A DNA stretch of 64,000 nt from Cohnella sp. GbtcB17 (GTDB taxonomy: Bacteria; Bacillota; Bacilli; Paenibacillales; Paenibacillaceae): contig NZ_JAGXJW010000029.1 of NCBI RefSeq assembly GCF_019091135.1, positions 21,665-85,664 of the forward strand, read 5' to 3'. The position numbers and the translations under genes were made by a program. The notes under the pieces are model-generated. The model did no database searches, was not told the origin of the DNA, and saw only the letters and a program-made list of their open reading frames with translations. Shown here piece by piece: positions 8,013-15,775 of this stretch (positions are counted from its first letter, which is position 1; the number at the start of each line of letters is the position of its first letter).

Positions 8013-8035
8013 TGGAAACGCTGTCTCGCGGGTAA
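8010..8035 (+). promoter_or_regulatory. Candidate SigB-type promoter of the CsbD gene
   Basis: GTTTGG, 14 nt, GGGTAA closely matches the general-stress SigB pattern GTTTAA-N12-14-GGGTAT. CsbD in B. subtilis is SigB-controlled. Whether this organism has SigB cannot be seen here. Confidence 0.45.
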
Positions 8036-8081
8036 GGTCACCATATAACCAACTCATGCAAGAGAAGGGAGAGGCATTCAT

Positions 8082-8282
8082 ATGGATCGGCAAACGGAAG
8101 GCTGGAGCGACAAAATCAAAGGTGCAGTCAACCAGGCGAAGGGCGAGGCCAAGGACCAATGGGGTAACCTTACCGACGATCCGGGTCTCCAGGCAAGAGG
8201 CAAATGGGATAAAGCCAAGGGCAAGGTGCAGGAGCAGATCGGCGAATGGAAAGAAAACACCAAGTCGCGCACAGATCACTGA
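8082..8282 (+). CDS. CsbD-family stress protein
   Basis: A 66-aa hydrophilic, helix-prone protein with the CsbD pattern: repeated DKIKGAVNQAKGEAKDQWG-like and KWDKAKGKVQEQIGEWK-like segments rich in Lys, Gly and Glu. Members are abundant general-stress proteins of unknown mechanism. AAGGGAG lies 10 nt upstream of the ATG. It is monocistronic, between a SigB-like promoter and a terminator. Confidence 0.9.
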   Translation: MDRQTEGWSDKIKGAVNQAKGEAKDQWGNLTDDPGLQARGKWDKAKGKVQEQIGEWKENTKSRTDH

Positions 8283-8344
8283 CGCGTCCTTTATCCGCCT
8301 AAATATAATGTTCTGCCGGATAAGCAGCACGCCGGCGGAACGCA

Positions 8345-8372
8345 AAAACGCAGCCCAACAGCTGCGTTTTTT
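8345..8372 (+). terminator. Terminator after the CsbD gene
   Basis: AAAACGCAGC pairs with GCTGCGTTTT around a 6-nt loop, followed by T residues. Confidence 0.85.
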
Positions 8373-8471
8373 GCTATAATCTAGCAGGTCGAGCGAATAC
8401 ATAGGCGCTGCCGGACATATAATCTTTTTAATAGAAAAGGACGGGCCGTCGGCCTGAAGGAGCGGTTAACT

Positions 8472-8918
8472 ATGGAAAAGAAGGCGTCGATCCGCAACAT
8501 TCAGGTGCAATATCCGCTAGGGACGAGGCAAATCTCGGGATTCCTGCTGCTTTTCCTGCTCTCGCTGGGCAATGTAATCCACGGCGCCGAACATTTTGTC
8601 TTGTATGCGCAGGCGGGGGTTATGACGTTGAGCGGCGGTTGTCTCGTCTATTTGCTCGTTCGGCGGAAGGCGCTGAAGGCGGAGCTGACGCTGGCGGGCA
8701 ACCGCTTGACCGTGAACGGCCTGACGATCACGGGCGATTCGCTGCTAGAGCTGCGGATCAATCGGGGCCTGATCGGCCTGCTGCCGCGGGGCAAGCGGAT
8801 CGTGCCCGTACGTCTGTGCCTCGATCTGAAGGACAGAAGCGCCGGCCTGCTGCTGCTGCGCTGGGCGGAGAAGCAGGGAGTTCCCGTCAGGCAGGGGAGC
8901 TTCATGCGCTGGCTGTAA
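8472..8918 (+). CDS. Two-span membrane protein, unknown function
   Basis: A 148-aa protein with two hydrophobic segments (about residues 20-38 and 44-62) joined by a tight turn, then a soluble C-terminal domain of alternating strands (ELTLAGNRLTVNGLTI...). The architecture resembles small bacterial PH-like membrane proteins, but the sequence gives no firm match. AAGGAG lies about 10 nt before the ATG. Confidence 0.7.
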   Translation: MEKKASIRNIQVQYPLGTRQISGFLLLFLLSLGNVIHGAEHFVLYAQAGVMTLSGGCLVYLLVRRKALKAELTLAGNRLTVNGLTITGDSLLELRINRGLIGLLPRGKRIVPVRLCLDLKDRSAGLLLLRWAEKQGVPVRQGSFMRWL

Positions 8919-8947
8919 GCGCGCGGCCGCCGGCCGCCGTCTTGGCG

Positions 8948-9043
8948 TCAATTCTCCTCGGAGGCGACGATTTCTTTGCCGGCCGCGAAGAGCACGACGA
9001 GGCCGAGGACCATGCATAGGGACAAGATGACAATGTATAGCAT
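8948..9043 (-). CDS. 31-residue single-span membrane peptide
   Basis: A very short gene encoding MLYIVILSLCMVLGLVVLF followed by a charged tail ending in EEN. One membrane helix fills almost the whole protein. GGAGG lies about 13 nt upstream of the ATG. It follows the 69-aa membrane protein gene on the same strand after a gap of only 25 nt, so the two are likely co-transcribed. I do not recognise a family. Confidence 0.55.
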   Translation of the reverse strand: MLYIVILSLCMVLGLVVLFAAGKEIVASEEN

Positions 9044-9068
9044 ACTGTGCAAGCACCTCCTCGAACGA

Positions 9069-9278
9069 TCAGCGATTTAACAGTGCAAAAAAGACGGCCA
9101 GTACGATAACGACGCCTAACACGTACAACAAGCCAAGACGCGTCCACTTTTTTCCCGTTCCGCTTCCATAGCCCGCGTTTTCGCTTCGGTTGGCTTTGGA
9201 CCAACCGACGCTTAGCGTGCCCGCAAACCCGGCGCACATCACGATGAATACCAGGCCGATCAAATAAACCATGCTCAT
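9069..9278 (-). CDS. Small two-span membrane protein, unknown function
   Basis: A 69-aa protein with hydrophobic segments at about residues 3-24 and 47-67 and a polar Ser/Gly/Lys loop between them. The ATG follows AAGGGGATG. It is divergent from the MocR-type regulator and upstream of the 31-residue peptide gene. Confidence 0.6.
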   Translation of the reverse strand: MSMVYLIGLVFIVMCAGFAGTLSVGWSKANRSENAGYGSGTGKKWTRLGLLYVLGVVIVLAVFFALLNR

Positions 9279-9454
9279 TCGGCTGCATCCCCTTTGTCGT
9301 AGGCGCCCATCAGCCGGATCGCGGCTTCTTGGTTCGCCTCTTTGTCGTTGCTACAAGCATAGAAGGCTTTTCGTCTGCCGGCATCCTCCAATCAGCCGAT
9401 TTTTAAGCCCATCCAATTCATCCTCCAATTGCAGGAAAGACGTCTTCCACAGTC

Positions 9455-9483
9455 TTGCCGCGTCCCTGACTTATGGGGATAAT
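9455..9483 (+). promoter_or_regulatory. Promoter of the MocR-type gene
   Basis: TTGCCG, 17 nt, GATAAT lies just ahead of the ribosome site, implying a short leader of about 20 nt. Confidence 0.6.
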
Positions 9484-9506
9484 GGTACCATTGGAGGGGA
9501 CGGCGC

Positions 9507-10940
9507 ATGAGTTGGCAGCCCGATCGGTCGTTGGACAAGCCGGTGTACCGGCAGATCGCCGAGCATTTCGAACAAAGGATCCAATCGGGGGAATTGACGG
9601 CAGGCAGTCCGCTGCCCGCCGAACGCAAGCTGGCTGCACAGCTGGCGGTCAACCGGACGACCGTCATCCAAGCCTATGAGGAGCTGCGCGCCTCGGGATG
9701 GGTCGTGAGCAAGATTGGCAGCGGCACCGTCGTGGCCGGCGGAGACGCTTCTCCGTTAAGGCCTGCGGATTGGCGCAAGTATTTGGACGTCGGAACGATG
9801 CTGCCGAATTCGGACGCGATGCGACGGATCCGTTCCGGCCTGCGCAAAGAGAACGGCCTCGTGGATTTCGCGAGCGGGGAGTTGTCGGACGAGCTGTTTC
9901 CGGGGGAGACGGTGCGCGGCATTTTTTCCGAACGGCCCTACGACGGCCCGCTCGGCTACGACGATCCACAGGGCTACGGCCCGTTTCGCGAAGCGTTGGC
10001 CGCCTTTTTGTCGCGGCATCTGCATATCCGGGCATCTGCTTCTTCGCTGCTGATCACGTCCGGCTCCCAGCAGTCGCTCTTTTTGATCATGCAATGTTTG
10101 CTGAACCATGGCGATGCCGTAGGCGTCGAGACGCCTTCGTACTGCTTTTCGCTGCCGCTGCTACAATCGGCCGGGCTGCGCGTCTATCCGCTGCCGGTCG
10201 GTCCGGAAGGCATCGATCCTACTGACGTGGAGCGGCTGCATCGCCGGCACCGGCTTAAGATGCTGTTTTTGAATCCCAACTTCCAGAATCCGACGGGGAC
10301 GGTGCTGTCCGCCGAACGGCGGGCAGCCTTGCTGCGGATCGCGGAAAAGGAAGGCATTCCGATCGTGGAGGACGATCCGTTCAGCCTGACCGCGTTCGAC
10401 GGCCGTCCGCCGCTGCCGCTGAAAGCAGAGGATGCGGGCGGCCGTATACTGTACGTCGGCTCGTTATCCAAGATCGCAGCGTCGGGTCTTCGGGTCGGCT
10501 GGCTGGCAGGGCCGCAGGAGATCGTCTCGCGGCTCGCGGACGCGCGGCAGCAGATGGACTTCGGGATGAGCGTCATTCCGCAGTGGCTGGCCGCCAAGCT
10601 CATCGAGGGAGCGGCGTTCGACAGTCAGATCGGCCGTCTGCGCGACCGGTTGGCGCTGCGTCTGGACGAGCTGCGAGCCAGCCTCGATTATCATCTGCCC
10701 GGACTTGTAACGTTTGAGCCGCCGGGCGGGGGGCTGAACCTGTGGGTGAAGTGGCTCGGGGATTCGGATCCGAGGCAGCTTCGAGTGCTCGAACGCGCGA
10801 TGTCCGCCGGCGTGGCCTACGTACCCGGGCAAGTGTTCGGCGCGGAGGAGCCGAGCCTGCGGCTATGCTACGCAAAGCCGCAGGCGGGGCAGATCGAGCT
10901 CGGGGTGATCAGGCTGAAAGAGGCGCTGCTGCGCAGCTAG
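9507..10940 (+). CDS. MocR/PdxR-family regulator (GntR + class I aminotransferase domains)
   Basis: A 477-aa fusion regulator. Residues 1-75 form a GntR winged helix (PVYRQIAEHFEQRI, LPAERKLAAQLAVNRTTVIQAYEEL), and residues 110-477 a PLP-dependent aminotransferase fold with the cofactor Lys in VGSLSKIAASGLRVGW and NPNFQNPTG. Proteins of this family use PLP or an aldimine to control vitamin B6, GABA, taurine or amino-acid genes. GGAGGGG precedes the ATG. The neighbours are membrane proteins of unknown function, so the target is not evident. Confidence 0.92.
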   Translation: MSWQPDRSLDKPVYRQIAEHFEQRIQSGELTAGSPLPAERKLAAQLAVNRTTVIQAYEELRASGWVVSKIGSGTVVAGGDASPLRPADWRKYLDVGTMLPNSDAMRRIRSGLRKENGLVDFASGELSDELFPGETVRGIFSERPYDGPLGYDDPQGYGPFREALAAFLSRHLHIRASASSLLITSGSQQSLFLIMQCLLNHGDAVGVETPSYCFSLPLLQSAGLRVYPLPVGPEGIDPTDVERLHRRHRLKMLFLNPNFQNPTGTVLSAERRAALLRIAEKEGIPIVEDDPFSLTAFDGRPPLPLKAEDAGGRILYVGSLSKIAASGLRVGWLAGPQEIVSRLADARQQMDFGMSVIPQWLAAKLIEGAAFDSQIGRLRDRLALRLDELRASLDYHLPGLVTFEPPGGGLNLWVKWLGDSDPRQLRVLERAMSAGVAYVPGQVFGAEEPSLRLCYAKPQAGQIELGVIRLKEALLRS

Positions 10941-10992
10941 GGGCGGTTCCGGTGCGGTGCGGAGCTTCCGCAAGGAGCACAGGCGGTCGCTG

Positions 10993-11553
10993 CTACTGCG
11001 ATACGGGAGCTGCCGCTTGCTTCGTTCGGCGCCGCCTTAGCATCCACAGCGCCGCGAATGTCGCCCCGCATGCCAACGCGGGAGCTGTGGTGCCCCAGGC
11101 GGCCGGCGCATAGAGCGCGAGGCTGGCGCCGGCTCCGAGCGCTGCGGCACGATACGGCGCGACAAGAGCGGCGGAGGATGCTTTGGTCGCAAGCGGGGCC
11201 GGCACGGGAGCGCCGTTCAGGCGCGCGGCTTGCCGCCACAAGCGCATGGCGCCGGGCAGGGCCGTCAGCCAGACGGCCGCGATCGGCAGCGCGATCAACG
11301 TCAGTTGCAGCGCGACGCGTTCGGTCGAATAGGCGCCGTCGTACGATCGCGACAGCAGCCAGACGGCCGCGGCCGCGCCGATCGCCGACAGCGAGGCGAG
11401 CGCGGTCCAAGTGAGCAGCTTGCGCGACCTGCGGGCGAGTCGTTCGGCCGATCCGAACCATCTCAGCTTGCCGGCCTTGCTGCCGGCCGTCCATGCAAAC
11501 GCGAGCAAGAGCAGCGTGAACCCTACAGCCATGCCGTTCAAAGCGCTGTACAC
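10993..11553 (-). CDS. Multi-span membrane protein, unknown function
   Basis: A 186-aa hydrophobic protein with about five membrane segments, Ala- and Leu-rich, ending in a basic RRRRTK tail. GTG is the start, with GGAGGA 8 nt upstream. The topology is reminiscent of a cytochrome-like or CopD-like membrane domain, but no haem or metal ligands stand out. No family assigned. Confidence 0.65.
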   Translation of the reverse strand: MYSALNGMAVGFTLLLLAFAWTAGSKAGKLRWFGSAERLARRSRKLLTWTALASLSAIGAAAAVWLLSRSYDGAYSTERVALQLTLIALPIAAVWLTALPGAMRLWRQAARLNGAPVPAPLATKASSAALVAPYRAAALGAGASLALYAPAAWGTTAPALACGATFAALWMLRRRRTKQAAAPVSQ

Positions 11554-11719
11554 GATTCATTCCTCCGATCGTATCTTTCATTATTTATGGTTATCATAAC
11601 TCGCCGAGCCGGCCGTCCGGCACGTCCTCGGGGATAAGATGGAATGCGACTTCGGGCGGGGCCGGCGTCGGACTCGCGGAGGGCGCAGATTGGTCGCCAG
11701 CAGACGAGGGGAGTTTGAC

Positions 11720-11932
11720 ATGCGCAGTCAAACGTTGGCGGAGCTGATGGCTCCGAAGCCCGCAATTCCCGGATTGCTTTCAAAAAGTTCAATGAACGCT
11801 CCTTCCAGGCATCCTGTCGAACTTGGTCTGCTCATCCGTGCGAATCGAGATTTAATAAAAGCGAAAACGGACGCAGGGGAATTGATCCAAAATGGACGCA
11901 AGTGGCGAATTACTGGCTCAAACCCGAGCTGA
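11720..11932 (+). CDS. Short hypothetical protein
   Basis: A 70-aa hydrophilic reading frame with GGGGAG 6 nt before the ATG. It has no signal peptide, membrane segment or recognised motif. Codon use is less GC-rich at the third position than in the neighbours. It lies in an otherwise empty region between 11554 and 12151 and could be chance or a gene remnant. Confidence 0.3.
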   Translation: MRSQTLAELMAPKPAIPGLLSKSSMNAPSRHPVELGLLIRANRDLIKAKTDAGELIQNGRKWRITGSNPS

Positions 11933-12077
11933 CTGGGCGCACTGCTGCAACGAAAAATCGATGAATTTACCCACGAAAACTTATACCCCCTAACTGCAGG
12001 CCTGTTTTCGACTTAAGACGACGTTCGCCGATCGCCTCCGGCGCGCTTATCTCTCCTTTCCCCTCCCCTCCATAGCT

Positions 12078-12106
12078 TTGCAAGTTCGCCCCCGCACCGA
12101 TATAAT
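12078..12106 (+). promoter_or_regulatory. Promoter of the tsa operon
   Basis: TTGCAA, exactly 17 nt, TATAAT, located about 45 nt upstream of the tsaE start. Confidence 0.75.
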
Positions 12107-12151
12107 TAAGGACAACCTGCGGACTGTCCGCATTGAAGGAGAACGATCGAC

Positions 12152-12694
12152 ATGCACGACTGGAGCGAAGGCGGCAGAGAGGCCGCCGGCGCCGGACGAT
12201 TCGTGCTGGAGCTGCGGTCCGAGGCGGACACGGTGCGTTTTGCCGAACGGCTCGCGGACCTGTGCGTACCCGGCGCGCTGATCGCGCTGGACGGCGATCT
12301 CGGCGCGGGCAAGACCCGCTTCGCGAAGGCATTCGCGGCTGGCCTTGGCGTGCCGGGCATGGTGAACAGCCCAACGTTTACGATTGTGAAAGAGTACGAA
12401 GGCGGCCGATTGCCGCTCTATCATATGGACGTGTATCGCCTGTCGATCGCGGAGGCCGACGAGCTGGGGCTGGACGAATACTTCGACGGCGTCGGCGTAT
12501 CGCTCGTCGAGTGGGCTTCGCTCGTCGAGCCGCTGCTGCCCCCCGAGCGCCTGCATATCCGGCTCGAGCTGACCGGACCGGAGAGCAGGCTGGCGACGTG
12601 CGCGCCGATCGGCGCCCGGTACGAGGCGTGGTGCGCGGAGCTGGGGCTTCGGCCGGCGAAGGAGGAGGGAAGCGGAGATGACGAACGGCAATAA
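12152..12694 (+). CDS. tsaE: tRNA t6A biosynthesis ATPase TsaE
   Basis: A 180-aa cytoplasmic P-loop ATPase that assists the TsaB-TsaD complex in making N6-threonylcarbamoyladenosine at position 37 of ANN-decoding tRNAs. Walker A GDLGAGKT is at residues 48-55; NSPTFTIVKEY and YHMDVYRL are family blocks. It is about 20 residues longer than usual at each end. It opens a four-gene operon and overlaps tsaB by 17 nt. Confidence 0.95.
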   Translation: MHDWSEGGREAAGAGRFVLELRSEADTVRFAERLADLCVPGALIALDGDLGAGKTRFAKAFAAGLGVPGMVNSPTFTIVKEYEGGRLPLYHMDVYRLSIAEADELGLDEYFDGVGVSLVEWASLVEPLLPPERLHIRLELTGPESRLATCAPIGARYEAWCAELGLRPAKEEGSGDDERQ

Positions 12695-13481
12695 GCGCAC
12701 GGCAGGCGACAATCCGCTGATGCTGTGCTTCGACACGTCCACGGCCGTGCTGGCGGCGTCGGTTTGCCGCGGCGCGGAGGTGCTGGCGAGCCGTCACTCG
12801 CACACCGAACGCAACCATGCCGTGCGCATCGTGTCGGATCTGAAGACGCTGCTGGAGGAAGCTGGCGGCGAGGAGATCGACGGGATCGCGGTAGGACGCG
12901 GACCGGGCTCGTATACGGGCGTGCGCATCGGCGTGTCGGCTGCCAAGACGCTGGCTTGGGCTTGGGACAAGCCGCTCGTCGGACTGTCGAGTCTGGAGAC
13001 GCTGGCCATGGCGGCGGCGCCTTATTTGCGCGGCGATAAACAGGCGACGGAGACGGCGGCGTTCGCATCGCGCCATGCAGAGCGGCCGGTCTGGGTCGTC
13101 CCGATCATGGATGCGAGGCGCGGACAAGTATACGGCGCCCGTTTCGAGACGACGGACGGATCGGTCTGGCGACGGCTCGACGAGGATGCCATCAGGCTCA
13201 TCGGCGAGTGGGGGCCGTCTCTTGCCGCGAATGCTGCCGAAGCGGGCGCGCTGCTCGTTTTCGTCGGCGAGATCGGCCCTCATGCGGCAGTCCTTGCGAC
13301 GCTCGAAGGCGCGGTCGCTTTGCCGCTGGCGATCGACGCGAGCGAGATGGGCCGGCTCGCGGCGGCAAGACTGGCCAAAGGGCTCGTAGAAGATGTTCAT
13401 GGCTTCGCGCCCAACTACACGCAGCTGACCGAGGCCGAGACGAAGCTCGGCGACGGCGCCCGGACGGAGGGACAAGCTTGA
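12678..13481 (+). CDS. tsaB: tRNA t6A biosynthesis protein TsaB
   Basis: A 267-aa ASKHA-fold partner of TsaD. The N-terminus reads MLCFDTSTAVLAASV and is followed by the HNHAV-like segment NHAVRIV and the GRGPGSYTGVRIGVSAAKTLA block (about 75-95) that defines the family. TsaB lacks catalytic residues and acts as the dimerisation platform for TsaD. It overlaps both neighbours, consistent with coupled translation. Confidence 0.94.
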   Translation: MTNGNKRTAGDNPLMLCFDTSTAVLAASVCRGAEVLASRHSHTERNHAVRIVSDLKTLLEEAGGEEIDGIAVGRGPGSYTGVRIGVSAAKTLAWAWDKPLVGLSSLETLAMAAAPYLRGDKQATETAAFASRHAERPVWVVPIMDARRGQVYGARFETTDGSVWRRLDEDAIRLIGEWGPSLAANAAEAGALLVFVGEIGPHAAVLATLEGAVALPLAIDASEMGRLAAARLAKGLVEDVHGFAPNYTQLTEAETKLGDGARTEGQA

Positions 13482-13966
13482 ACGACAAGATCGAGTTCCG
13501 GTCGATGACGCTCGCGGACATCGATGCCATCGTTGAGATCGAGCGGGAAGCTTTTACGGCGCCTTGGACGCCCGAAGCTTTTCACAACGAGCTGACGCAA
13601 AACCTTTTCGCTAAATATATGGTGATGGCCAAGGACAACGAAGTGCTCGGCTACGGCGGCATGTGGCTCATCGTGGACGAGGCGCACGTGACGAACATCG
13701 CGGTTCGCGAGGCGTATCGCGGCAAAGGGCTCGGCGAACGGCTGCTGCGGGAGCTGATGCGGACCGCGGCCTGGCTCGGAGCGGCGCGGATGACGCTCGA
13801 AGTGAGGGTGTCCAACGAACGCGCGCAGCGACTTTACCGCAAGCTCGGCTTCGGTCCCGCGGGACTTCGGCCGGGCTACTATTCGGACAACAACGAGGAC
13901 GCGCTCATCATGTGGGCGGATCTGGATCCGTCGCTTGGCCGGGAGCGCGGGGGGATGTCTTCATGA
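13478..13966 (+). CDS. rimI: Ribosomal-protein-alanine N-acetyltransferase RimI
   Basis: A 162-aa GNAT acetyltransferase, homologous to the enzyme that acetylates the N-terminal alanine of ribosomal protein S18. The acetyl-CoA loop REAYRGKGLGERLL and the C-terminal NERAQRLYRKLGF motif are clear. The TTG start overlaps the tsaB stop (TTGA) with GGAGG 7 nt upstream. A rimI gene inside the tsa operon is standard in Bacilli. Confidence 0.92.
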   Translation: MNDKIEFRSMTLADIDAIVEIEREAFTAPWTPEAFHNELTQNLFAKYMVMAKDNEVLGYGGMWLIVDEAHVTNIAVREAYRGKGLGERLLRELMRTAAWLGAARMTLEVRVSNERAQRLYRKLGFGPAGLRPGYYSDNNEDALIMWADLDPSLGRERGGMSS

Positions 13967-15009
13967 CGACGAAGCACGTATCGGAAAAGAAAGACGGTAG
14001 TCTGCTGCTGGCGATCGAGACGAGCTGCGACGAGACGTCCGCGGCGGTCGTTCGCGACGGTCGCGAGGTGCTCTCCAACATCGTCTCGAGCCAGATCGAG
14101 ACGCACCGCCGCTTCGGCGGCGTCGTGCCGGAGATCGCTTCGCGCAAGCACGTCGAGAGCATCACGCTGATCGTCCAGGAGGCGCTCACGGAGGCCGGCG
14201 TATCCCGGCGGGACATCGACGCGATCGCCGTCACGCAAGGTCCGGGCCTGATCGGCGCGCTGCTGGTCGGCGTCGTGGCGGCCAAGTCGCTCGCGCTCGC
14301 CCTGGACGTCCCGTTGATCGGTACGCACCATATCGCCGGACATATTTACGCGAACCGCCTGATCGGGGACATCGTATACCCGGCGCTGGCGCTTGTCGTA
14401 TCGGGCGGACATACCGAGCTGGTGCTGCTGCCGGAGGAGGGCGTGTTTCGAATCGTCGGCCGCACGCGGGACGACGCGGTCGGCGAGGCCTACGACAAGG
14501 TTGCGCGCGCGCTGTTCTTCCCCTATCCGGGAGGGCCTCACGTGGACCGGCTGGCGCAGCAGTCCGATGAGGAGATCGTGCTGCCTCGCGCCTGGCTGGA
14601 GGAGGGCTCCTACGATTTCAGCTTCAGCGGCTTGAAGTCGGCCGTGCTGGCGGAGATCAACCGCACCAAGATGAAAGGGCTCGATCCCGATTTTGCCGCG
14701 CTGGCGCGGGGATTCCAGAACTCGGTCGTCGACGTCGTGACGACGAAGGCGATGAAGGCTGCGGCGGAGTTCGGCGCGCGCCAGCTGCTGCTGTGCGGCG
14801 GCGTCGCCGCCAACCGCGGCATCCGGGAGCGCCTGGCCGCCCGCTGCGAAGAGGCCGGGCTGCCGATGCTCGTGCCGCCGATGTCGCTGTGCAGCGACAA
14901 CGCCGCCATGATCGGCGCCGCCGCGGACCTCAAGTGGCGCAGAGGGCAGTTTTCGTCGCTCGATCTGGCCGCTGCCGCGCAGGTGTCGCTGGAGGAATGG
15001 TCCGTTTAA
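13963..15009 (+). CDS. tsaD: tRNA t6A threonylcarbamoyltransferase TsaD
   Basis: A 348-aa enzyme that transfers threonylcarbamoyl from TC-AMP to tRNA A37. The N-terminal AIETSCDETSAA phosphate loop, the metal-binding HxxxH in HHIAGH (His123, His127), GGHTELVL and the C-terminal CGGVAANRGIRERL block are all present. The ATG at 13963 overlaps the rimI stop by 4 nt. It is the last gene of the operon; transcription probably ends at 15201-15252. Confidence 0.96.
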   Translation: MTTKHVSEKKDGSLLLAIETSCDETSAAVVRDGREVLSNIVSSQIETHRRFGGVVPEIASRKHVESITLIVQEALTEAGVSRRDIDAIAVTQGPGLIGALLVGVVAAKSLALALDVPLIGTHHIAGHIYANRLIGDIVYPALALVVSGGHTELVLLPEEGVFRIVGRTRDDAVGEAYDKVARALFFPYPGGPHVDRLAQQSDEEIVLPRAWLEEGSYDFSFSGLKSAVLAEINRTKMKGLDPDFAALARGFQNSVVDVVTTKAMKAAAEFGARQLLLCGGVAANRGIRERLAARCEEAGLPMLVPPMSLCSDNAAMIGAAADLKWRRGQFSSLDLAAAAQVSLEEWSV

Positions 15010-15121
15010 TAATCGGAGCTTCGGTAAAAGGCTACAGCGACGGCAGCTTTGCGCCGTATGTATCCGAGTCCTGCTGGGCTTACGCCGATATTCAATCGAG
15101 GGGCACTATTTGGCATGTTTG

Positions 15122-15181
15122 TGTCAACTATTAATTTTTTATGTGATATATGTTGACATGGATTTTGCGGCGTGATAAAGT
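15122..15181 (+). promoter_or_regulatory. Promoter-like sequence inside a TGTCAAC/GTTGACA inverted repeat
   Basis: TTGACA (15153-15158), 17 nt, TAAAGT (15176-15181) resembles a SigA promoter. Its -35 box is the right arm of a perfect 7-bp inverted repeat, TGTCAAC (15122-15128) and GTTGACA (15152-15158). No gene follows in the next 500 nt on this strand; a terminator hairpin begins 20 nt downstream. Confidence 0.35.
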
Positions 15182-15200
15182 AACGGCATACCCCCTTTTG

Positions 15201-15252
15201 AAAAGCGTCTGAGCGAATCGACACCGACCCCGTCGATCGCGCAGGCGCTTTT
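15201..15252 (+). terminator. Long hairpin terminator after tsaD
   Basis: AAAAGCG-CTG-GCGAATCGAC pairs with GTCGAT-GC-CAGGCGCTTTT with small bulges and ends in TTTT. It could end the tsa operon or a short RNA from the promoter-like sequence just upstream. Confidence 0.6.
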
Positions 15253-15346
15253 CTTCATACTCGCATTTAACGAGAGAAAATCGACGTTTTGCCAGGAAGT
15301 CAATGGTTTCCGTTCCCAAATCGCAAGCAGGCTCATGTGGGTAAAG

Positions 15347-15607
15347 TTATGCACAGTCCCTGTGTATAATGGGGATAAAGCTGCCCAATGTGTTGGGAGA
15401 GTAAACGCAGTGTAATCTTGAAAACGGGGATTATATTTTCAAGCGTCTTTCTTTTGAGTTGGGGATTGTGGGGATAAGACGATCCTCCAACCGGGCGTGC
15501 CATATGCTGCGACTAAATCGTCTGCGTCACGAAGCTATTTTTAAATAGCAGAAACGCTTTTGCCGATGAATTATGCATGCACATGCAGTGGATAAGACTG
15601 TGGATAA
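15347..15607. other. DnaA-box cluster in a 766-bp gene-free region
   Basis: Four DnaA-box-like 9-mers occur in 260 bp: TTATGCACA (15347, one mismatch), TGTGTATAA (15361, matching the relaxed consensus in reverse), AGTGGATAA (15587, one mismatch) and TGTGGATAA (15599, perfect in reverse). The stretch is AT-rich for this genome. No dnaA, dnaN or gyrB lies nearby, so this is not the usual oriC. Between 15010 and 15775 I see no convincing gene, only this cluster, the promoter-like repeat and two terminators. Confidence 0.5.
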
Positions 15608-15670
15608 CATTTTTTTATGAAGACTTTTAAAATGCCATTTTATCGTCACAAAAAGGCCGTATACAAATAC

Positions 15671-15713
15671 AAAAAAGCCGCCCTATGGCTCGTCAGACGA
15701 CGAGTAGGACGGC
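15671..15713 (-). terminator. Terminator of the ABC-F gene
   Basis: On the minus strand GCCG-CCTA and CGTC/GACG pairs close a hairpin ending AGGGCGGCTTTTTT. Confidence 0.8.
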
Positions 15714-15775
15714 AATTGGGCAAAGCAAGGACTGCGGCAAAGCTTATGAACGTCATCGCCTTCAAGCGTCAACGT

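Noticed and set aside
11538..11792. Open frame on the minus strand over the promoter of the 186-aa membrane gene
   Set aside because: Overlaps the GGAGGA-supported GTG start of the real gene and has no motif or good ribosome site.
13879..14541. Long open frame opposite tsaD
   Set aside because: Antisense shadow with Arg/Asp-rich composition typical of GC-rich reverse frames.
15347..15607. Chromosomal origin of replication
   Set aside because: DnaA-like boxes are present, but dnaA, dnaN, gyrB, rpmH and a clear unwinding element are absent; only a cluster is reported.
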